Shown here: one piece after another, positions 1 through 9,585 of the stretch | Position numbering within the stretch: the first letter of the stretch is position 1 | Layout: each line of letters begins with the position of its first letter | Source: Romboutsia weinsteinii | Lineage (GTDB): Bacteria > Bacillota > Clostridia > Peptostreptococcales > Peptostreptococcaceae | Length of the DNA stretch: 64,000 bases | Assembly: GCF_002250835.2 (NCBI RefSeq) | Contig: NZ_NOJY02000001.1 | Location: 62,001-126,000 of the forward strand | Direction of reading: 5' to 3' | Position numbers and translations under genes: made by a program | The notes under the pieces: generated by a model | Database searches by the model: none | The model's input: only the letters and a program-made list of their open reading frames with translations | What the model was told of the DNA's origin: nothing

Positions 1-1
1 T

Positions 2-1141
2 AAGGGTAAAAGAGAAATAGAGATATGTTCAATTTTAATAAGAGATATAGAAAAATATAAAGGTAAAAAACATTTTGAAAAAATAACTACCAATATTGAC
101 GATATTTTTGAGCAGGATATAGATATACTAGTTGAGCTAATTGGAGGCCTAAATCCTTCACTTGATTATATTAAAAGAGCCTTAAATAATAAGATTCATG
201 TAGTAACGGCTAATAAAGATTTATTAGCAGAATATGGTGATGAGTTAATAAATATTGCAAATGATAATGAAGTAAGCATTAAGTTTGAGGCATCAGTGGC
301 AGGTGGAATACCAGTTTTGAAGCCATTAATAGAATCACTAGAAGGTAATAATGTAGATAGCATTAATGCTATTTTAAATGGAACAACAAATTTCATACTT
401 TCAAAAATGTATGATGAAAACTTATCATATAATGAAGCATTAAAGCAAGCTCAAGACCTTGGATTTGCAGAGGCTAATCCAGATGCAGATGTTTTAGGAT
501 ATGATGCGGCAAGAAAGTTATCGATACTATCAACACTAGCTTACGATAACCGAGTATATTGGAAGGATGTATACTTAGAGGGAATTACAGATATTGATGA
601 AAAAGATATTGAATATGCTAAAAAACTTAATTGTAAAATAAAGTTAATTGGACAAAGTAAATATAGAAATGAAAAAGTTAGTGCATTTGTGAGACCTGTG
701 TTGGTTGGAAATGAGAGTATACTTTCGAAAGTAGACAATGAATTTAATGCTGTTATATTAAACGGGGACTCTGTAGGAGAATTATCTTTTATAGGAAAAG
801 GTGCAGGTAAATTAGCTACGGGAAGTGCTGTTTATTCTGATATTATTGATATATTAGATAATAGATTATCTTGTGTAGATTCATTTACTAGGGATATAAT
901 AAAAGTTAACCAGGTAATTGATAGTAAATGTAGCGCATTATTAAGATTTACTGATTATAAAAAAGATGAAATCTTGTCTATTATAAATGAATGTATAAAT
1001 AAGTATGATATATTGAATGAAAGTGATGAATTAGCTATTTTAGTTGATGCTGATTCTGAATATGAAATAAATAATAGTATTTGCGTTATTAAAGATAAAG
1101 GGTACTGTGACCAAATAAACAAATTATTAAAGATAGGCTAA
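2..1141 (+). CDS. hom: Homoserine dehydrogenase (5'-truncated by window edge)
   Basis: NAD(P)H-dependent reduction of aspartate semialdehyde to homoserine, the branch point to threonine, isoleucine and methionine. The frame is open from base 2, so the start and most of the Rossmann glycine motif lie outside the window; 379 residues are visible. Diagnostic segments are VELIGG, HVVTANKDLLA, the catalytic-core run EASVAGGIPVLKPL (near residue 97), NGTTNFILSKM, and the GFAEANPDADV stretch with DAARKLSIL. The last ~70 residues could be a diverged ACT-like tail (RFTDYKKDEILSIINECI) but I cannot prove it. An internal ATG at 296 begins inside the catalytic domain and is not the start. Confidence 0.93.
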   Translation, partial: KGKREIEICSILIRDIEKYKGKKHFEKITTNIDDIFEQDIDILVELIGGLNPSLDYIKRALNNKIHVVTANKDLLAEYGDELINIANDNEVSIKFEASVAGGIPVLKPLIESLEGNNVDSINAILNGTTNFILSKMYDENLSYNEALKQAQDLGFAEANPDADVLGYDAARKLSILSTLAYDNRVYWKDVYLEGITDIDEKDIEYAKKLNCKIKLIGQSKYRNEKVSAFVRPVLVGNESILSKVDNEFNAVILNGDSVGELSFIGKGAGKLATGSAVYSDIIDILDNRLSCVDSFTRDIIKVNQVIDSKCSALLRFTDYKKDEILSIINECINKYDILNESDELAILVDADSEYEINNSICVIKDKGYCDQINKLLKIG

Positions 1142-1297
1142 GCTAATAAATTATCGTAGAAAATTGTAAAAAAGAATTTAATGATATATAGATTTTTATA
1201 ATTAAAAATGTTAATATAATAACATAAGATAATAAAATATATTAGGCATTATAGGGTTATTACCTTAAAATATATGACTATCTGAGGAGGACATAAA

Positions 1298-2632
1298 ATG
1301 AGAGTTGTTATAGTGGGAGCGGTTGCGGCAGGTATGAGTGCAGCAGCAAAACTAAAAAGAATGAAGCCAGACTACGATGTAGTAGTATATGAAAAGACGG
1401 ATGTAGTATCATTTGGAGCGTGTGGACTTCCATACTTTGTTGGAGGATTCTTCGATGATCCTAATAATATGATAGCTAGAAGCCCAGAGAAATTCAGAGA
1501 AACAGGAATCGATTTAAATATATTCCATGAAGTTGTAGCAGTTGATGTAGAAGCTAAGAAAATATCAGTTAAGAAGACTGAAACAGGGGAAGTATTTGAA
1601 GATTCTTATGATCAAATGATGATAGCAACAGGAGCTAGCAGTATAATACCTCCAATAAAAAACGTTAAGCTTGAAAATGTTACAACATTAAAGAGCATGG
1701 AAGATGGTATAAAATTAAAAGAGTTATTAAATAAAGAAGAAAATAAGAATGTAGTTATAATCGGTGCTGGATTTATAGGATTAGAAGCTGTTGAAGCTGC
1801 TAAGAAATTAGGTAAGAATGTAACTGTATTCCAATTAGAAGATAGAATATTACCTCAAGTATTTGATAAAGAAGTGACTGATGTACTTGAAGAAGAAATA
1901 AGAAATCATGATGTTGATTTACGTTTAAGCGAAATCGTATCAGAATTAGTTGGAGAGACTAAGGTAGAAAAGGTTATAACAAACAAAGGTGAAGTAGAAG
2001 CTGATGTTGTTGTAATAGCTACTGGTGTTAGACCAAACACAGCATTCTTAAAAGATACGGGAATGAACATGTTACCAAATGGAGCTATAATAGTTGATGC
2101 ATATGGTAAGACTTCTATAGAAGATATATTTGCAGCAGGAGACTGTGCAACTATACAAAATATAGTAAGTGGTCAAGATATGTATGTACCATTAGCTACA
2201 GGGGCAAATAAGCTTGGAAGAATAGTTGGAGAAAACTTAGCAGGAGCTAACAATACTTTCCAAGGTTCTCTAGGATCAAGTTGTATAAAAGTTATGGATA
2301 TGGAAGCTGCAGCAACTGGACTTACAGAAGCTGGTGCTGAGAAATTAGGATTAGACTTCAAAGTTAAGTTTATATCTGATTTTAACCAAACTAACTACTA
2401 CCCAGGTAGAAACAAGATATACGTAAAACTTGTTTACGATGCAAAAACTAAGGTTATCTTAGGTGGTCAAGTAGCTGGATTTAAAGATTCAGTACAAAGA
2501 TGTAACGTTATAGCGGCTGCTATAATGGGTAAATTAACTACTAGCCAATTAGGTATGTTAGATTTATGTTATGCACCACCATTTGCAAGAACTTGGGATG
2601 TATTAAATGTTGCAGGTAATGTTTGTAAATAA
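1298..2632 (+). CDS. CoA-disulfide reductase / NADH oxidase family flavoprotein
   Basis: FAD- and NAD(P)H-dependent pyridine nucleotide-disulfide oxidoreductase, 444 aa, cytoplasmic. The N-terminal FAD-binding motif is VIVGAVAAGMSAAAKLKR. The single redox cysteine of the CoADR/Nox group is Cys42 in SFGACGLPYFVGG, rather than a CxxxxC pair. A second Rossmann motif (VVIIGAGFIGLEAVEAA) begins near residue 151, and the FAD-closing motif DIFAAGDCA lies near 278. The C-terminal dimerisation domain is present. The start is set by GAGGAGG about 8 bases upstream. The family includes CoA-disulfide reductases, water-forming NADH oxidases and persulfide reductases; sequence alone does not separate them. 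A bidirectional hairpin terminator follows. Confidence 0.9.
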   Translation: MRVVIVGAVAAGMSAAAKLKRMKPDYDVVVYEKTDVVSFGACGLPYFVGGFFDDPNNMIARSPEKFRETGIDLNIFHEVVAVDVEAKKISVKKTETGEVFEDSYDQMMIATGASSIIPPIKNVKLENVTTLKSMEDGIKLKELLNKEENKNVVIIGAGFIGLEAVEAAKKLGKNVTVFQLEDRILPQVFDKEVTDVLEEEIRNHDVDLRLSEIVSELVGETKVEKVITNKGEVEADVVVIATGVRPNTAFLKDTGMNMLPNGAIIVDAYGKTSIEDIFAAGDCATIQNIVSGQDMYVPLATGANKLGRIVGENLAGANNTFQGSLGSSCIKVMDMEAAATGLTEAGAEKLGLDFKVKFISDFNQTNYYPGRNKIYVKLVYDAKTKVILGGQVAGFKDSVQRCNVIAAAIMGKLTTSQLGMLDLCYAPPFARTWDVLNVAGNVCK

Positions 2633-2648
2633 TTAATTAAAATATAAG

Positions 2649-2708
2649 AGGAATAATACTCAAATGACACATAAGATGTGTAATTATCTGAGTATTATTC
2701 CTTTTTTT
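2649..2708. terminator. Bidirectional intrinsic terminator
   Basis: A 14-base inverted repeat (2649-2662 with 2689-2702) is followed by a T run on the plus strand. It separates the convergent flavoprotein and RNase Z genes and probably serves both. Confidence 0.85.
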
Positions 2709-3630
2709 AATCTAAATTCTCAAAGTTTAAATTCAGTTCTAATCTATCTTCACCGATTATAGTATTTTCAAATACTTCAGTTGCATTTTCTAAATACCTT
2801 TCTAGACAATCTAGGGAAGGGCTAAAATGAGTAAGTAAAAGTTTTTTTGCGTTACCTAATCTTGCAAGGTTAGCAGCTTCTCTAAAGGTCATATGTTTAT
2901 TTTTTACAGCCTTGGATATATCTAAATCATCTCCATACATTGCCTCGCAAATAAACAAATCACTATCTCGAATAAACTCTGGTATAGTAAACAAAGGTCT
3001 AGTATCTGTAATAAAACTCACTTTAATTCCTTTTCTTTCATCTCCAAGGACTTGTTCAGGTGTATAAGTAATGCCTTCATAATTTACTTCTTTACCTTCT
3101 TGAAGTTTTTGCCAAAGTACCTTAGGAATATTGTTACTAATAGCTTTTTGAACATTAAACTTTGGTTTTCTTTTAAAATATAAACTATATCCTAGACATT
3201 CAGTTGAATGTTCTAAATCCATAGTTGATATCTCAATATTTTTTAAGCTACCACTAGATAAGGTAAATGTACCTTTAGGATTTTCTAGTACAACTAATTT
3301 GTATGGTAAGTATTCTACTAAAACTCTTATAGCATTTACCGCTTCGACTATACCATTAGGCCCAACTATTGTTAAATCATCAGTACGACCACTATTACCA
3401 ATGGTAGATAGAAGTCCAATAAGCCCTATTATATGGTCACCATGTAAGTGAGTAATACATATTAAGTCTATATTTTTAAATCCGCAATTTTTCATTTTCA
3501 TAGAAACTTGAGTACCTTCACCACAGTCAATAAGTATCTTCCTACCTTCATAATTAATAAATAATGAGGATAAGAATCTATTAGGCATAGGCATGTTACC
3601 TCCACATCCAAGCAAAACTAAATCTATCAT
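2707..3630 (-). CDS. rnz: Ribonuclease Z
   Basis: Zinc endonuclease that trims 3' trailers from tRNA precursors lacking an encoded CCA. It is 307 aa, the usual length for the short ElaC form. The metallo-beta-lactamase motif THLHGDH is at residues ~60-66; further ligands are in LEHSTE, the SFITDTRP strand and LLTHFSP. IDCGEGTQ and the MTFREAANLA segment are typical of RNase Z. The start is supported by AAGGAG on the minus strand 7-8 bases upstream of ATG. It is a single gene, divergent from the two-component system. Confidence 0.95.
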   Translation of the reverse strand: MIDLVLLGCGGNMPMPNRFLSSLFINYEGRKILIDCGEGTQVSMKMKNCGFKNIDLICITHLHGDHIIGLIGLLSTIGNSGRTDDLTIVGPNGIVEAVNAIRVLVEYLPYKLVVLENPKGTFTLSSGSLKNIEISTMDLEHSTECLGYSLYFKRKPKFNVQKAISNNIPKVLWQKLQEGKEVNYEGITYTPEQVLGDERKGIKVSFITDTRPLFTIPEFIRDSDLFICEAMYGDDLDISKAVKNKHMTFREAANLARLGNAKKLLLTHFSPSLDCLERYLENATEVFENTIIGEDRLELNLNFENLD

Positions 3631-3892
3631 AAATATTTCTCCTTATATACTTTAATATTTAAATAGTATTTCTTTTTTTAGTATCAATTATTACTGTCTA
3701 TTAAGTTATGAAAACTTTAATTCCTAAAATAAAATGAGATTTGTATAATCAAATTATATCATTAGGAATGAGCTTATAATATTACATACTAAAAAATGCT
3801 TTTAAATATAAAAAAGTATATTTTTACAATTAGAAATAATGTAGAATTAATTGTATTAGGTAAAAAAGGAAAATAAATTGAGGAGAATATAA

Positions 3893-4618
3893 ATGAACAA
3901 TATATTATTACTAGAGGATGATAAATCTCTTAATAGGGGAATAAGCTTTAAGCTTAAAAAAGAGGGATACAATATTTTTTCAGCATTTACAGTAGAAGAA
4001 GCTAAAGATATTTTTGAAAAAAATGAATTAAGTTTAATAATTTCAGATGTAGGATTACCTGATGGAAGTGGATTTGATTTTTGTGAAGATGTTAGAAAAA
4101 TAAGTGATGTATTTATAATAATGCTTACTGCCCTTGATGAAGAGGTAGACATAGTTACAGGATATGAGCTTGGAGCCGATGATTATATAACTAAGCCATT
4201 TAGCTTAATGGTATTAATGTCAAAGGTTAATGCTTTTATGAGAAGGGTAAAAACTGTAAGCAGTTACAGCAAGTTAGTATGTGATGATATGACATTTGAT
4301 TATATGGAAAATAAATTGATAAAGAATATTACAAATATAGATAGTAATAGCTTGAGTAATGAAGAAATTGTGTTAAGTAAAACAGAAAGTAAATTACTAA
4401 AACACCTAATGGAAAATGCACAAAAGACTATAACAAAAGAAGGATTGTTAGAAGCGCTTTGGGATATTGATGGAAACTTTGTTGATGATAATACAGTAGC
4501 TGTAAATATAAGAAGACTAAGACAGAAGGTAGAAAAAGATCCTTCAAAGCCTATATATATTAAAAATATCAGAGGGTTAGGGTACACATGGACAGTGAGG
4601 TGTCTGAAAAAATGTTAA
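3893..4618 (+). CDS. OmpR-family response regulator
   Basis: DNA-binding response regulator, 241 aa. The receiver domain (residues 1-115) has the acidic pair LLLEDD, phospho-acceptor Asp52 in IISDVGLPDG, a Thr in IIMLTA and the conserved Lys in DYITKPFS. The C-terminal winged helix (about 140-236) ends with NIRRLRQKVEKD and IRGLGYTW. The RBS is GAGGAG. The 3' end overlaps the sensor kinase, so the two are translationally coupled. Placement before an ABC exporter cassette suggests it controls that transporter, as in bacitracin- or antimicrobial-peptide-responsive systems. Its target site was not identified. Confidence 0.92.
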   Translation: MNNILLLEDDKSLNRGISFKLKKEGYNIFSAFTVEEAKDIFEKNELSLIISDVGLPDGSGFDFCEDVRKISDVFIIMLTALDEEVDIVTGYELGADDYITKPFSLMVLMSKVNAFMRRVKTVSSYSKLVCDDMTFDYMENKLIKNITNIDSNSLSNEEIVLSKTESKLLKHLMENAQKTITKEGLLEALWDIDGNFVDDNTVAVNIRRLRQKVEKDPSKPIYIKNIRGLGYTWTVRCLKKC

Positions 4619-5886
4619 TAAAAATTCTAAGGAATATTAAAAATGATTCTGTTATAAAAAAAATAGTAGCAATGTCATGTGCTCTTATGATATTGACGAG
4701 TTTACTATTTGTATTCTTTGAGTATGGCAGAGTAAAAAAGATGTATGTAAATCAAGTAGAAATAATGCAAACAATTGTGGGGAATTTAGCAGAGAAATAC
4801 CCACAAGATGAATCAGATATTGTAAAAAGTATATATACTCTAGATGTAGCTAATAAAGAAAAAGGGGAGAAGATACTAAATAAATATGGTTATAGCATAA
4901 AAAATAGTATGGAAAATGATGAAAGCTTCATAGAGACATTAAAACAATCTATTAATAGTGGACTGATAGTATTGATAACGCTAATAGTATCTATTTCTAT
5001 TATAATTTATAACTTTATTAAGTACATAATCAGGCAAGTAAGTATATTAGAACTAAAAATTGAAGAAATGGTAAAAGAAGATTATTTAAAAGAATCTGAA
5101 TTAGGAAAAGAATATAATTTTGAAGAAGGTATTTTTAGCAGGATTGATAATAGTATCAATGAACTTAAAAAAAGTCTTAAGATAAAGTTTGTAAAATCAG
5201 AAAAAGAAAAAGAAAGTATAAAATCTCTAGTCACAGATATATCTCATCAGCTAAAAACACCTTTAGCATCATTAAGGTTATACAACACCTTATTAATAGA
5301 AGAAGATTTAGATAAAGAAGAAAAAATGGAGTTTTTAATTACTAATAAACATTCCATAGACAAATTACATTCGTTGATAGATGCTTTAGTAAATCTGTCT
5401 AGGTTAGAAGTAAGTATGATAAGTATAAAAAGAGAAGATAACAATATTAAAGATACTATACTTAGAGCAATTGAAGGTATAAAACATAAGGCGAGAGATA
5501 AGAAGATAAAGATAACTGTTGATAATATTAAGGACAAGAATATATCATATGATAAAAAGTGGACAGAGGAAAGTATATTCAATATTTTAGATAACGCTGT
5601 TAAGTACACTGAGGAATGTGGAGAAATAAAAATAAATACAGAAGAAGCAATAAGCTATTATAAAATAAATATAGAAGATAATGGAATTGGAATAGATAAA
5701 AAAGATTACAACAATATATTTAAGAGATTTTACAGAGCATCTAATAGTTATGTAGAAAATACAGAAGGTTCTGGTGTAGGTCTATATTTAAGTAGGAGGA
5801 TATTAGAGGAACAGGGTGGAAATATAGTTGTGTCATCACAGCCTAAAAAAGGAACTAAGTTTTGCTTATTACTTACAACATTGTAA
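4612..5886 (+). CDS. Membrane sensor histidine kinase
   Basis: Partner kinase of the preceding regulator, 424 aa from ATG 4612 (432 aa from ATG 4588). I prefer 4612: it gives the usual short ATG/TAA overlap, though GAGG lies somewhat far upstream. TM1 is near residues 15-35 and TM2 near 117-137, leaving ~75 residues outside; a HAMP-like linker follows. The HisKA motif DISHQLKTPLASLRL has the phospho-His at residue 212. The catalytic domain shows the N box (ILDNAVKYT), DNGIGI and GSGVGLYL. The extracytoplasmic segment is larger than in BceS-type intramembrane sensors, so direct ligand sensing is possible. Confidence 0.9.
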   Translation: MLIKILRNIKNDSVIKKIVAMSCALMILTSLLFVFFEYGRVKKMYVNQVEIMQTIVGNLAEKYPQDESDIVKSIYTLDVANKEKGEKILNKYGYSIKNSMENDESFIETLKQSINSGLIVLITLIVSISIIIYNFIKYIIRQVSILELKIEEMVKEDYLKESELGKEYNFEEGIFSRIDNSINELKKSLKIKFVKSEKEKESIKSLVTDISHQLKTPLASLRLYNTLLIEEDLDKEEKMEFLITNKHSIDKLHSLIDALVNLSRLEVSMISIKREDNNIKDTILRAIEGIKHKARDKKIKITVDNIKDKNISYDKKWTEESIFNILDNAVKYTEECGEIKINTEEAISYYKINIEDNGIGIDKKDYNNIFKRFYRASNSYVENTEGSGVGLYLSRRILEEQGGNIVVSSQPKKGTKFCLLLTTL

Positions 5887-5977
5887 GATAACTTGAAAGA
5901 GATGTGTAAGTCGAATTGATTATTATATAAATATAAAGGGAAATGAAGTTTATATAATATAAATCGAGGAGAGAATT

Positions 5978-6652
5978 ATGAAAATATTAGAAACTAAGAA
6001 TTTAAAGAAATATTATGGGAAAAATGATAGCTTAGTAAAAGCTATTGATGATACAAATGTACAAATAAGTGAAGGTGAATTTGTAGCAATAGTAGGTAAA
6101 TCTGGAAGTGGAAAAAGTACTCTTCTTCATATGTTAGGTGGTCTAGATAATCCTACTAGTGGTAAGGTATACATAGATAATAAAGATGTATTCAGTTTAA
6201 AAGAAGAAGAAATAGCAGTATTTAGAAGAAGAAAAATAGGGTTTATATTCCAATATTATAACTTAATACCATCTTTAAATGTTTGGGAAAATATTGTTTT
6301 GCCGGTAGGACTAGATGGAAAAGATGTAGATAAGAACTTTGTTAATGATATTTTAAAATCATTGGGATTAGAAGATAAAAAAGAATCACTACCAAATACT
6401 TTATCAGGAGGGCAACAGCAAAGAGTAGCAATAGCAAGAGCATTAGCATCAAGACCAGCTATAATACTTGCAGATGAGCCAACTGGAAATTTAGACTCAA
6501 AAACTTCAGATGAAGTAATGAGCATGCTTAAGGCTATGGTAAAAAAATATAGCCAAACCCTTGTTATGATAACTCATGATGATACAATAGCTCAGATGGC
6601 AGATAGAGTTATTCATATCGCAGATGGTAAAGTAATAAGGGATGGTGAGTAA
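5978..6652 (+). CDS. ABC transporter ATPase (MacB/Bce type)
   Basis: Nucleotide-binding subunit, 224 aa, of an exporter of the lipoprotein/antimicrobial-peptide group. Walker A is GKSGSGKST (residues ~39-47), Q-loop FQYYNLIPSLNVWENI, signature LSGGQQQR, Walker B IILADEPTGNLD, and the H-switch His in MITHDD. The phrase EPTGNLDSKTS is characteristic of the MacB/LolD/FtsE branch. GAGGAG precedes ATG with good spacing. The stop is one base upstream of the preferred permease start, so the two subunits are coupled. It lies 91 bases after the kinase, probably in the same operon. Confidence 0.93.
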   Translation: MKILETKNLKKYYGKNDSLVKAIDDTNVQISEGEFVAIVGKSGSGKSTLLHMLGGLDNPTSGKVYIDNKDVFSLKEEEIAVFRRRKIGFIFQYYNLIPSLNVWENIVLPVGLDGKDVDKNFVNDILKSLGLEDKKESLPNTLSGGQQQRVAIARALASRPAIILADEPTGNLDSKTSDEVMSMLKAMVKKYSQTLVMITHDDTIAQMADRVIHIADGKVIRDGE

Positions 6653-6653
6653 T

Positions 6654-9035
6654 ATGATTAACACTAGTAAGATAGCAAAACATAATTTAAAATATAATAA
6701 ATCAAAGAGTATATTGATTATGGTTACAATACTTCTTTCAACTACATTACTTGCATCTGTAGCCATGGTATGTGTTAATTGGGCTGATTCTAATAAAGAA
6801 CGTACAATAGAGTACTCTGGAAGTTATCATGGTGCTATAGCTAAGATGAAAGAAGATGATATTAACATTATAAAAAATCATGCAGATATAGAAAGTAGTG
6901 GAGTTGTTAATACTGTTGGTATAAAGGAGTTTGATAATGAAGCTAAGATTGCATTAGCATTTACAGATGAAGTTGCAGCTGAGTTTAGTAGTGTTAAGTT
7001 AGTGGAAGGTAATCTTCCGATTAAGGAAAATGAAATAGTTCTTGATGATGGAGCTTTAAAACTATTAGGATATGATAAGAAACTAGGTCAAAAGATAAAG
7101 TTATCTTATGAAGATTTTGCTAATGAAGAGACAAGTAAAGAGTTTATATTAACTGGGATAACTAAGGCAAATGATATGTCTAATGCAAGAAAGATGTTCT
7201 CAGGTATAGTATCTGAAGAATATATGAAAAATACTAGAGATATGTCAAAGGAAAATTTTAATATATTCTTTAAGGTAGAGGGTGAAGAAAAATTATCAGG
7301 TGAAGAAATAAAAAGCAAGGTAGAAAAAATAGCATCTGATGTTGGTGTAGTAGATAAGAGGACGATTAAGGTTAATGAAGACTATATAAATGCTCTAAAG
7401 CCTGATAGTGAGATTATGATGTGGGCACTTGTAATAGGTGCTGTAGTTGTACTTTCAAGTATGCTAGTAATATATAATATATTCTATATATCTATAGTAA
7501 CTAAGGTACAAGAATTTGGTAAACTAAGAGCTATTGGTGCTACTAAAAAACAAATAAAATCTATAATTTTAAAAGAAGGTTTATTTTTATCTTTAATATC
7601 AATACCACTTGGAGTTATTTTAGGATATATTATATCCGATGTAATACTTGCTAATGTACTTGGAAAAGCTGAAGCATCAAAGTTACCTATATCAATAGGT
7701 GTAATGATAGTGAGCTTTGCCACTGTATTTATATCTTTAATAAAACCGATGAAATTAGCTTCAAGAGTTTCTATAATAGATGCAATAAAATATAATGGTG
7801 TTGAAAATAGCAAAAACAAAACTAGAAAAGGATATAATTCTGTAAATATTAAAAAACTTGCTTATGCAAATTTAAATAGAAATAAAAAGCGTACTTATAT
7901 TACATTAATATCTCTTATACTAAGTGGAGTACTATTTGTTACAGTATCGACAGTACTTACTAGTATGAATGCTGAGAAAATGGCTAAAGATCATTTCCCA
8001 TATGATATAAGAATAGACTTAGACAATTATACACTTGGAGATGAGGAGAGCCCTGATACAGAAATAAATATGCTACAGATGAAAAATCCTATAGGAGAGG
8101 ATTTTGTTAACAAGTTAAAAGAATTAGATGGAGTAGAAAAAATACAAGAAAATAAAGATATAAAAGCTGAGATTAAGGGATATGATACGGAATATAAATA
8201 TCACACTCTAATGAATATTAATGAAATAGACTTGGAAGATTTGCAATATTATTTAATAGATGGAAACATAGACATGAATAAATTGAAATCAGGAAATGAA
8301 GTGTTAATCGGAGATTCTTATTTACATACAGATAATAACATAAATGCAGGAGATAAAATCACTCTTATATTATATGATGGAGATCAAAAGATAGAAAAAG
8401 AAGTTACAGTTCAAGGTATAACTAGTGCACCTGGAACATTTTTAATGCACGATGATGCTTTTGAAAATCTAACAAGTACTAATACAAATACATCATTAGG
8501 AATATATACATCTAAAGCGAAATATGGTGATGTTAAAAATTATATAGAGTCATTAGTTAAGTCAAATGATTACTTAGATAGCTCTAATATAGATGAACAA
8601 ATAGAATCTTCTAAATTTGCTATCCAATTTACAAGTATGATAGGTTATTGTTTAGTTGTGATAATAGGTGTAATAGGTTTTGTTAATCTTATAAATTCTA
8701 TGATAACTAGTATAATAACTAGAAGAAAAGAGTTAGGAATGCTTCAAGCTATAGGATTAACTAATAAGCAATTAGTAAAGATGCTTGATATAGAAGCTTT
8801 ATTCTATACGGGTACTATGATGATAGGATCTCTAACTTTAGGAAGTGTACTTGGCTATATTGCAGTTATAATGTGTAAAAAGACAGGCATGTCTTATGTA
8901 TCATATACATTCCCAATTATACAGATAGCTATGATGGTAGTATGTATATTATTAGCACAATTAGCATTAACATATTTTATTAGTAAAAACTTTAATAAAC
9001 AGTCTTTAGTAGATAGAGTAAGATATAGCGAATAA
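6654..9035 (+). CDS. FtsX-like ABC transporter permease
   Basis: Large permease, 793 aa, partner of the upstream ATPase. It has two repeated modules. TM1 (~20-40) is followed by an extracytoplasmic domain to ~255 and a TM triplet (~255-370). TM5 (~415-440) is followed by a second extracytoplasmic domain and a TM triplet (~665-790). FtsX signatures EFGKLRAIGATKKQIKSI and KELGMLQAIGLTNKQL follow each first triplet helix. This duplicated MacB/FtsX-like layout differs from the BceB layout with one large loop. The ATG at 6642 is in frame, but AAGGG almost abuts it; 6654 has GGTGAG at better spacing. Confidence 0.9.
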   Translation: MINTSKIAKHNLKYNKSKSILIMVTILLSTTLLASVAMVCVNWADSNKERTIEYSGSYHGAIAKMKEDDINIIKNHADIESSGVVNTVGIKEFDNEAKIALAFTDEVAAEFSSVKLVEGNLPIKENEIVLDDGALKLLGYDKKLGQKIKLSYEDFANEETSKEFILTGITKANDMSNARKMFSGIVSEEYMKNTRDMSKENFNIFFKVEGEEKLSGEEIKSKVEKIASDVGVVDKRTIKVNEDYINALKPDSEIMMWALVIGAVVVLSSMLVIYNIFYISIVTKVQEFGKLRAIGATKKQIKSIILKEGLFLSLISIPLGVILGYIISDVILANVLGKAEASKLPISIGVMIVSFATVFISLIKPMKLASRVSIIDAIKYNGVENSKNKTRKGYNSVNIKKLAYANLNRNKKRTYITLISLILSGVLFVTVSTVLTSMNAEKMAKDHFPYDIRIDLDNYTLGDEESPDTEINMLQMKNPIGEDFVNKLKELDGVEKIQENKDIKAEIKGYDTEYKYHTLMNINEIDLEDLQYYLIDGNIDMNKLKSGNEVLIGDSYLHTDNNINAGDKITLILYDGDQKIEKEVTVQGITSAPGTFLMHDDAFENLTSTNTNTSLGIYTSKAKYGDVKNYIESLVKSNDYLDSSNIDEQIESSKFAIQFTSMIGYCLVVIIGVIGFVNLINSMITSIITRRKELGMLQAIGLTNKQLVKMLDIEALFYTGTMMIGSLTLGSVLGYIAVIMCKKTGMSYVSYTFPIIQIAMMVVCILLAQLALTYFISKNFNKQSLVDRVRYSE

Positions 9036-9078
9036 TTGACTATACAAAAATTTGATTAAAATAACTAAGAAACATAAA

Positions 9079-9108
9079 AAGGTGAACTTACATAAGTTCA
9101 TCTTTTTT
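9079..9108 (+). terminator. Intrinsic terminator after the permease
   Basis: A GGTGAAC/GTTCATC stem is followed by a run of seven T residues, ending the two-component/ABC operon. Confidence 0.8.
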
Positions 9109-9356
9109 TAGTACTAGTTTATTACCAATTTTAAAAATTATGGTAACAGATAAAAGCGTTGGAATTTAAATGGTTTTAAACCTAGAAAACTATTAAAAAC
9201 TATTACTAATATATATAAATTCTTTATATATATATTAAATTTATTTTATTTTATTTTTATTTTAGACTATATTAAATTGAAGATTTTAGTATTTTAGTAA
9301 CAAGAACATCTTAACTCTTGATATTACAGTTGTTGAGAAGTTACTGAAATTAAAAA

Positions 9357-9383
9357 TTCTAGTAAATTCTAGTGACTTCTAGT
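9357..9383 (+). repeat. Three direct repeats TTCTAGT at exact 10-bp period
   Basis: TTCTAGT occurs at 9357, 9367 and 9377, one helical turn apart, ending 20 bases upstream of a predicted -35 box (9404). The arrangement suggests an activator bound on one face of the helix. The rest of the 550-base gap on the left (9109-9356) is AT-rich DNA in which I see no gene. Confidence 0.6.
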
Positions 9384-9403
9384 ATAAAAATATATGCTTT
9401 AAC

Positions 9404-9432
9404 TTGATTACACACTTAATGCTTTCTATAAA
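9404..9432 (+). promoter_or_regulatory. Predicted sigma-A promoter of the aminotransferase operon
   Basis: TTGATT (9404-9409) and TATAAA (9427-9432) are separated by 17 bases. It predicts a leader of about 145 bases before the GTG start. Confidence 0.55.
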
Positions 9433-9475
9433 TCTCTTTATTTATAAATAAGGTACAAGATTTATATTTTATATA

Positions 9476-9493
9476 AATTGTACTGGTACAATT
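9476..9493. promoter_or_regulatory. Perfect palindromic operator candidate AATTGTAC-TG-GTACAATT
   Basis: An 8-bp perfect inverted repeat with a 2-base spacer lies in the leader of the aminotransferase/ECF operon. A further half site GTACAA is at 9453-9458, 23 bases upstream (a little over two helical turns). The shape fits a dimeric repressor such as the GntR/MocR class; the cognate regulator is not in the window. The right arm contains TACAAT and could instead be a -10 box, but no -35 fits it. Confidence 0.5.
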
Positions 9494-9585
9494 ATCAAAT
9501 TGTTTTAATATATATATTTTTGAAAAAAAGATATATATAATTTTTATATAAATATATAAGAAAAAATAAAAGGGAGATGATTAGA

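Noticed and set aside
4588..4611. Alternative upstream ATG of the sensor kinase
   Set aside because: Not excluded, but the longer overlap with the regulator and lack of a well-placed RBS make 4612 more likely.
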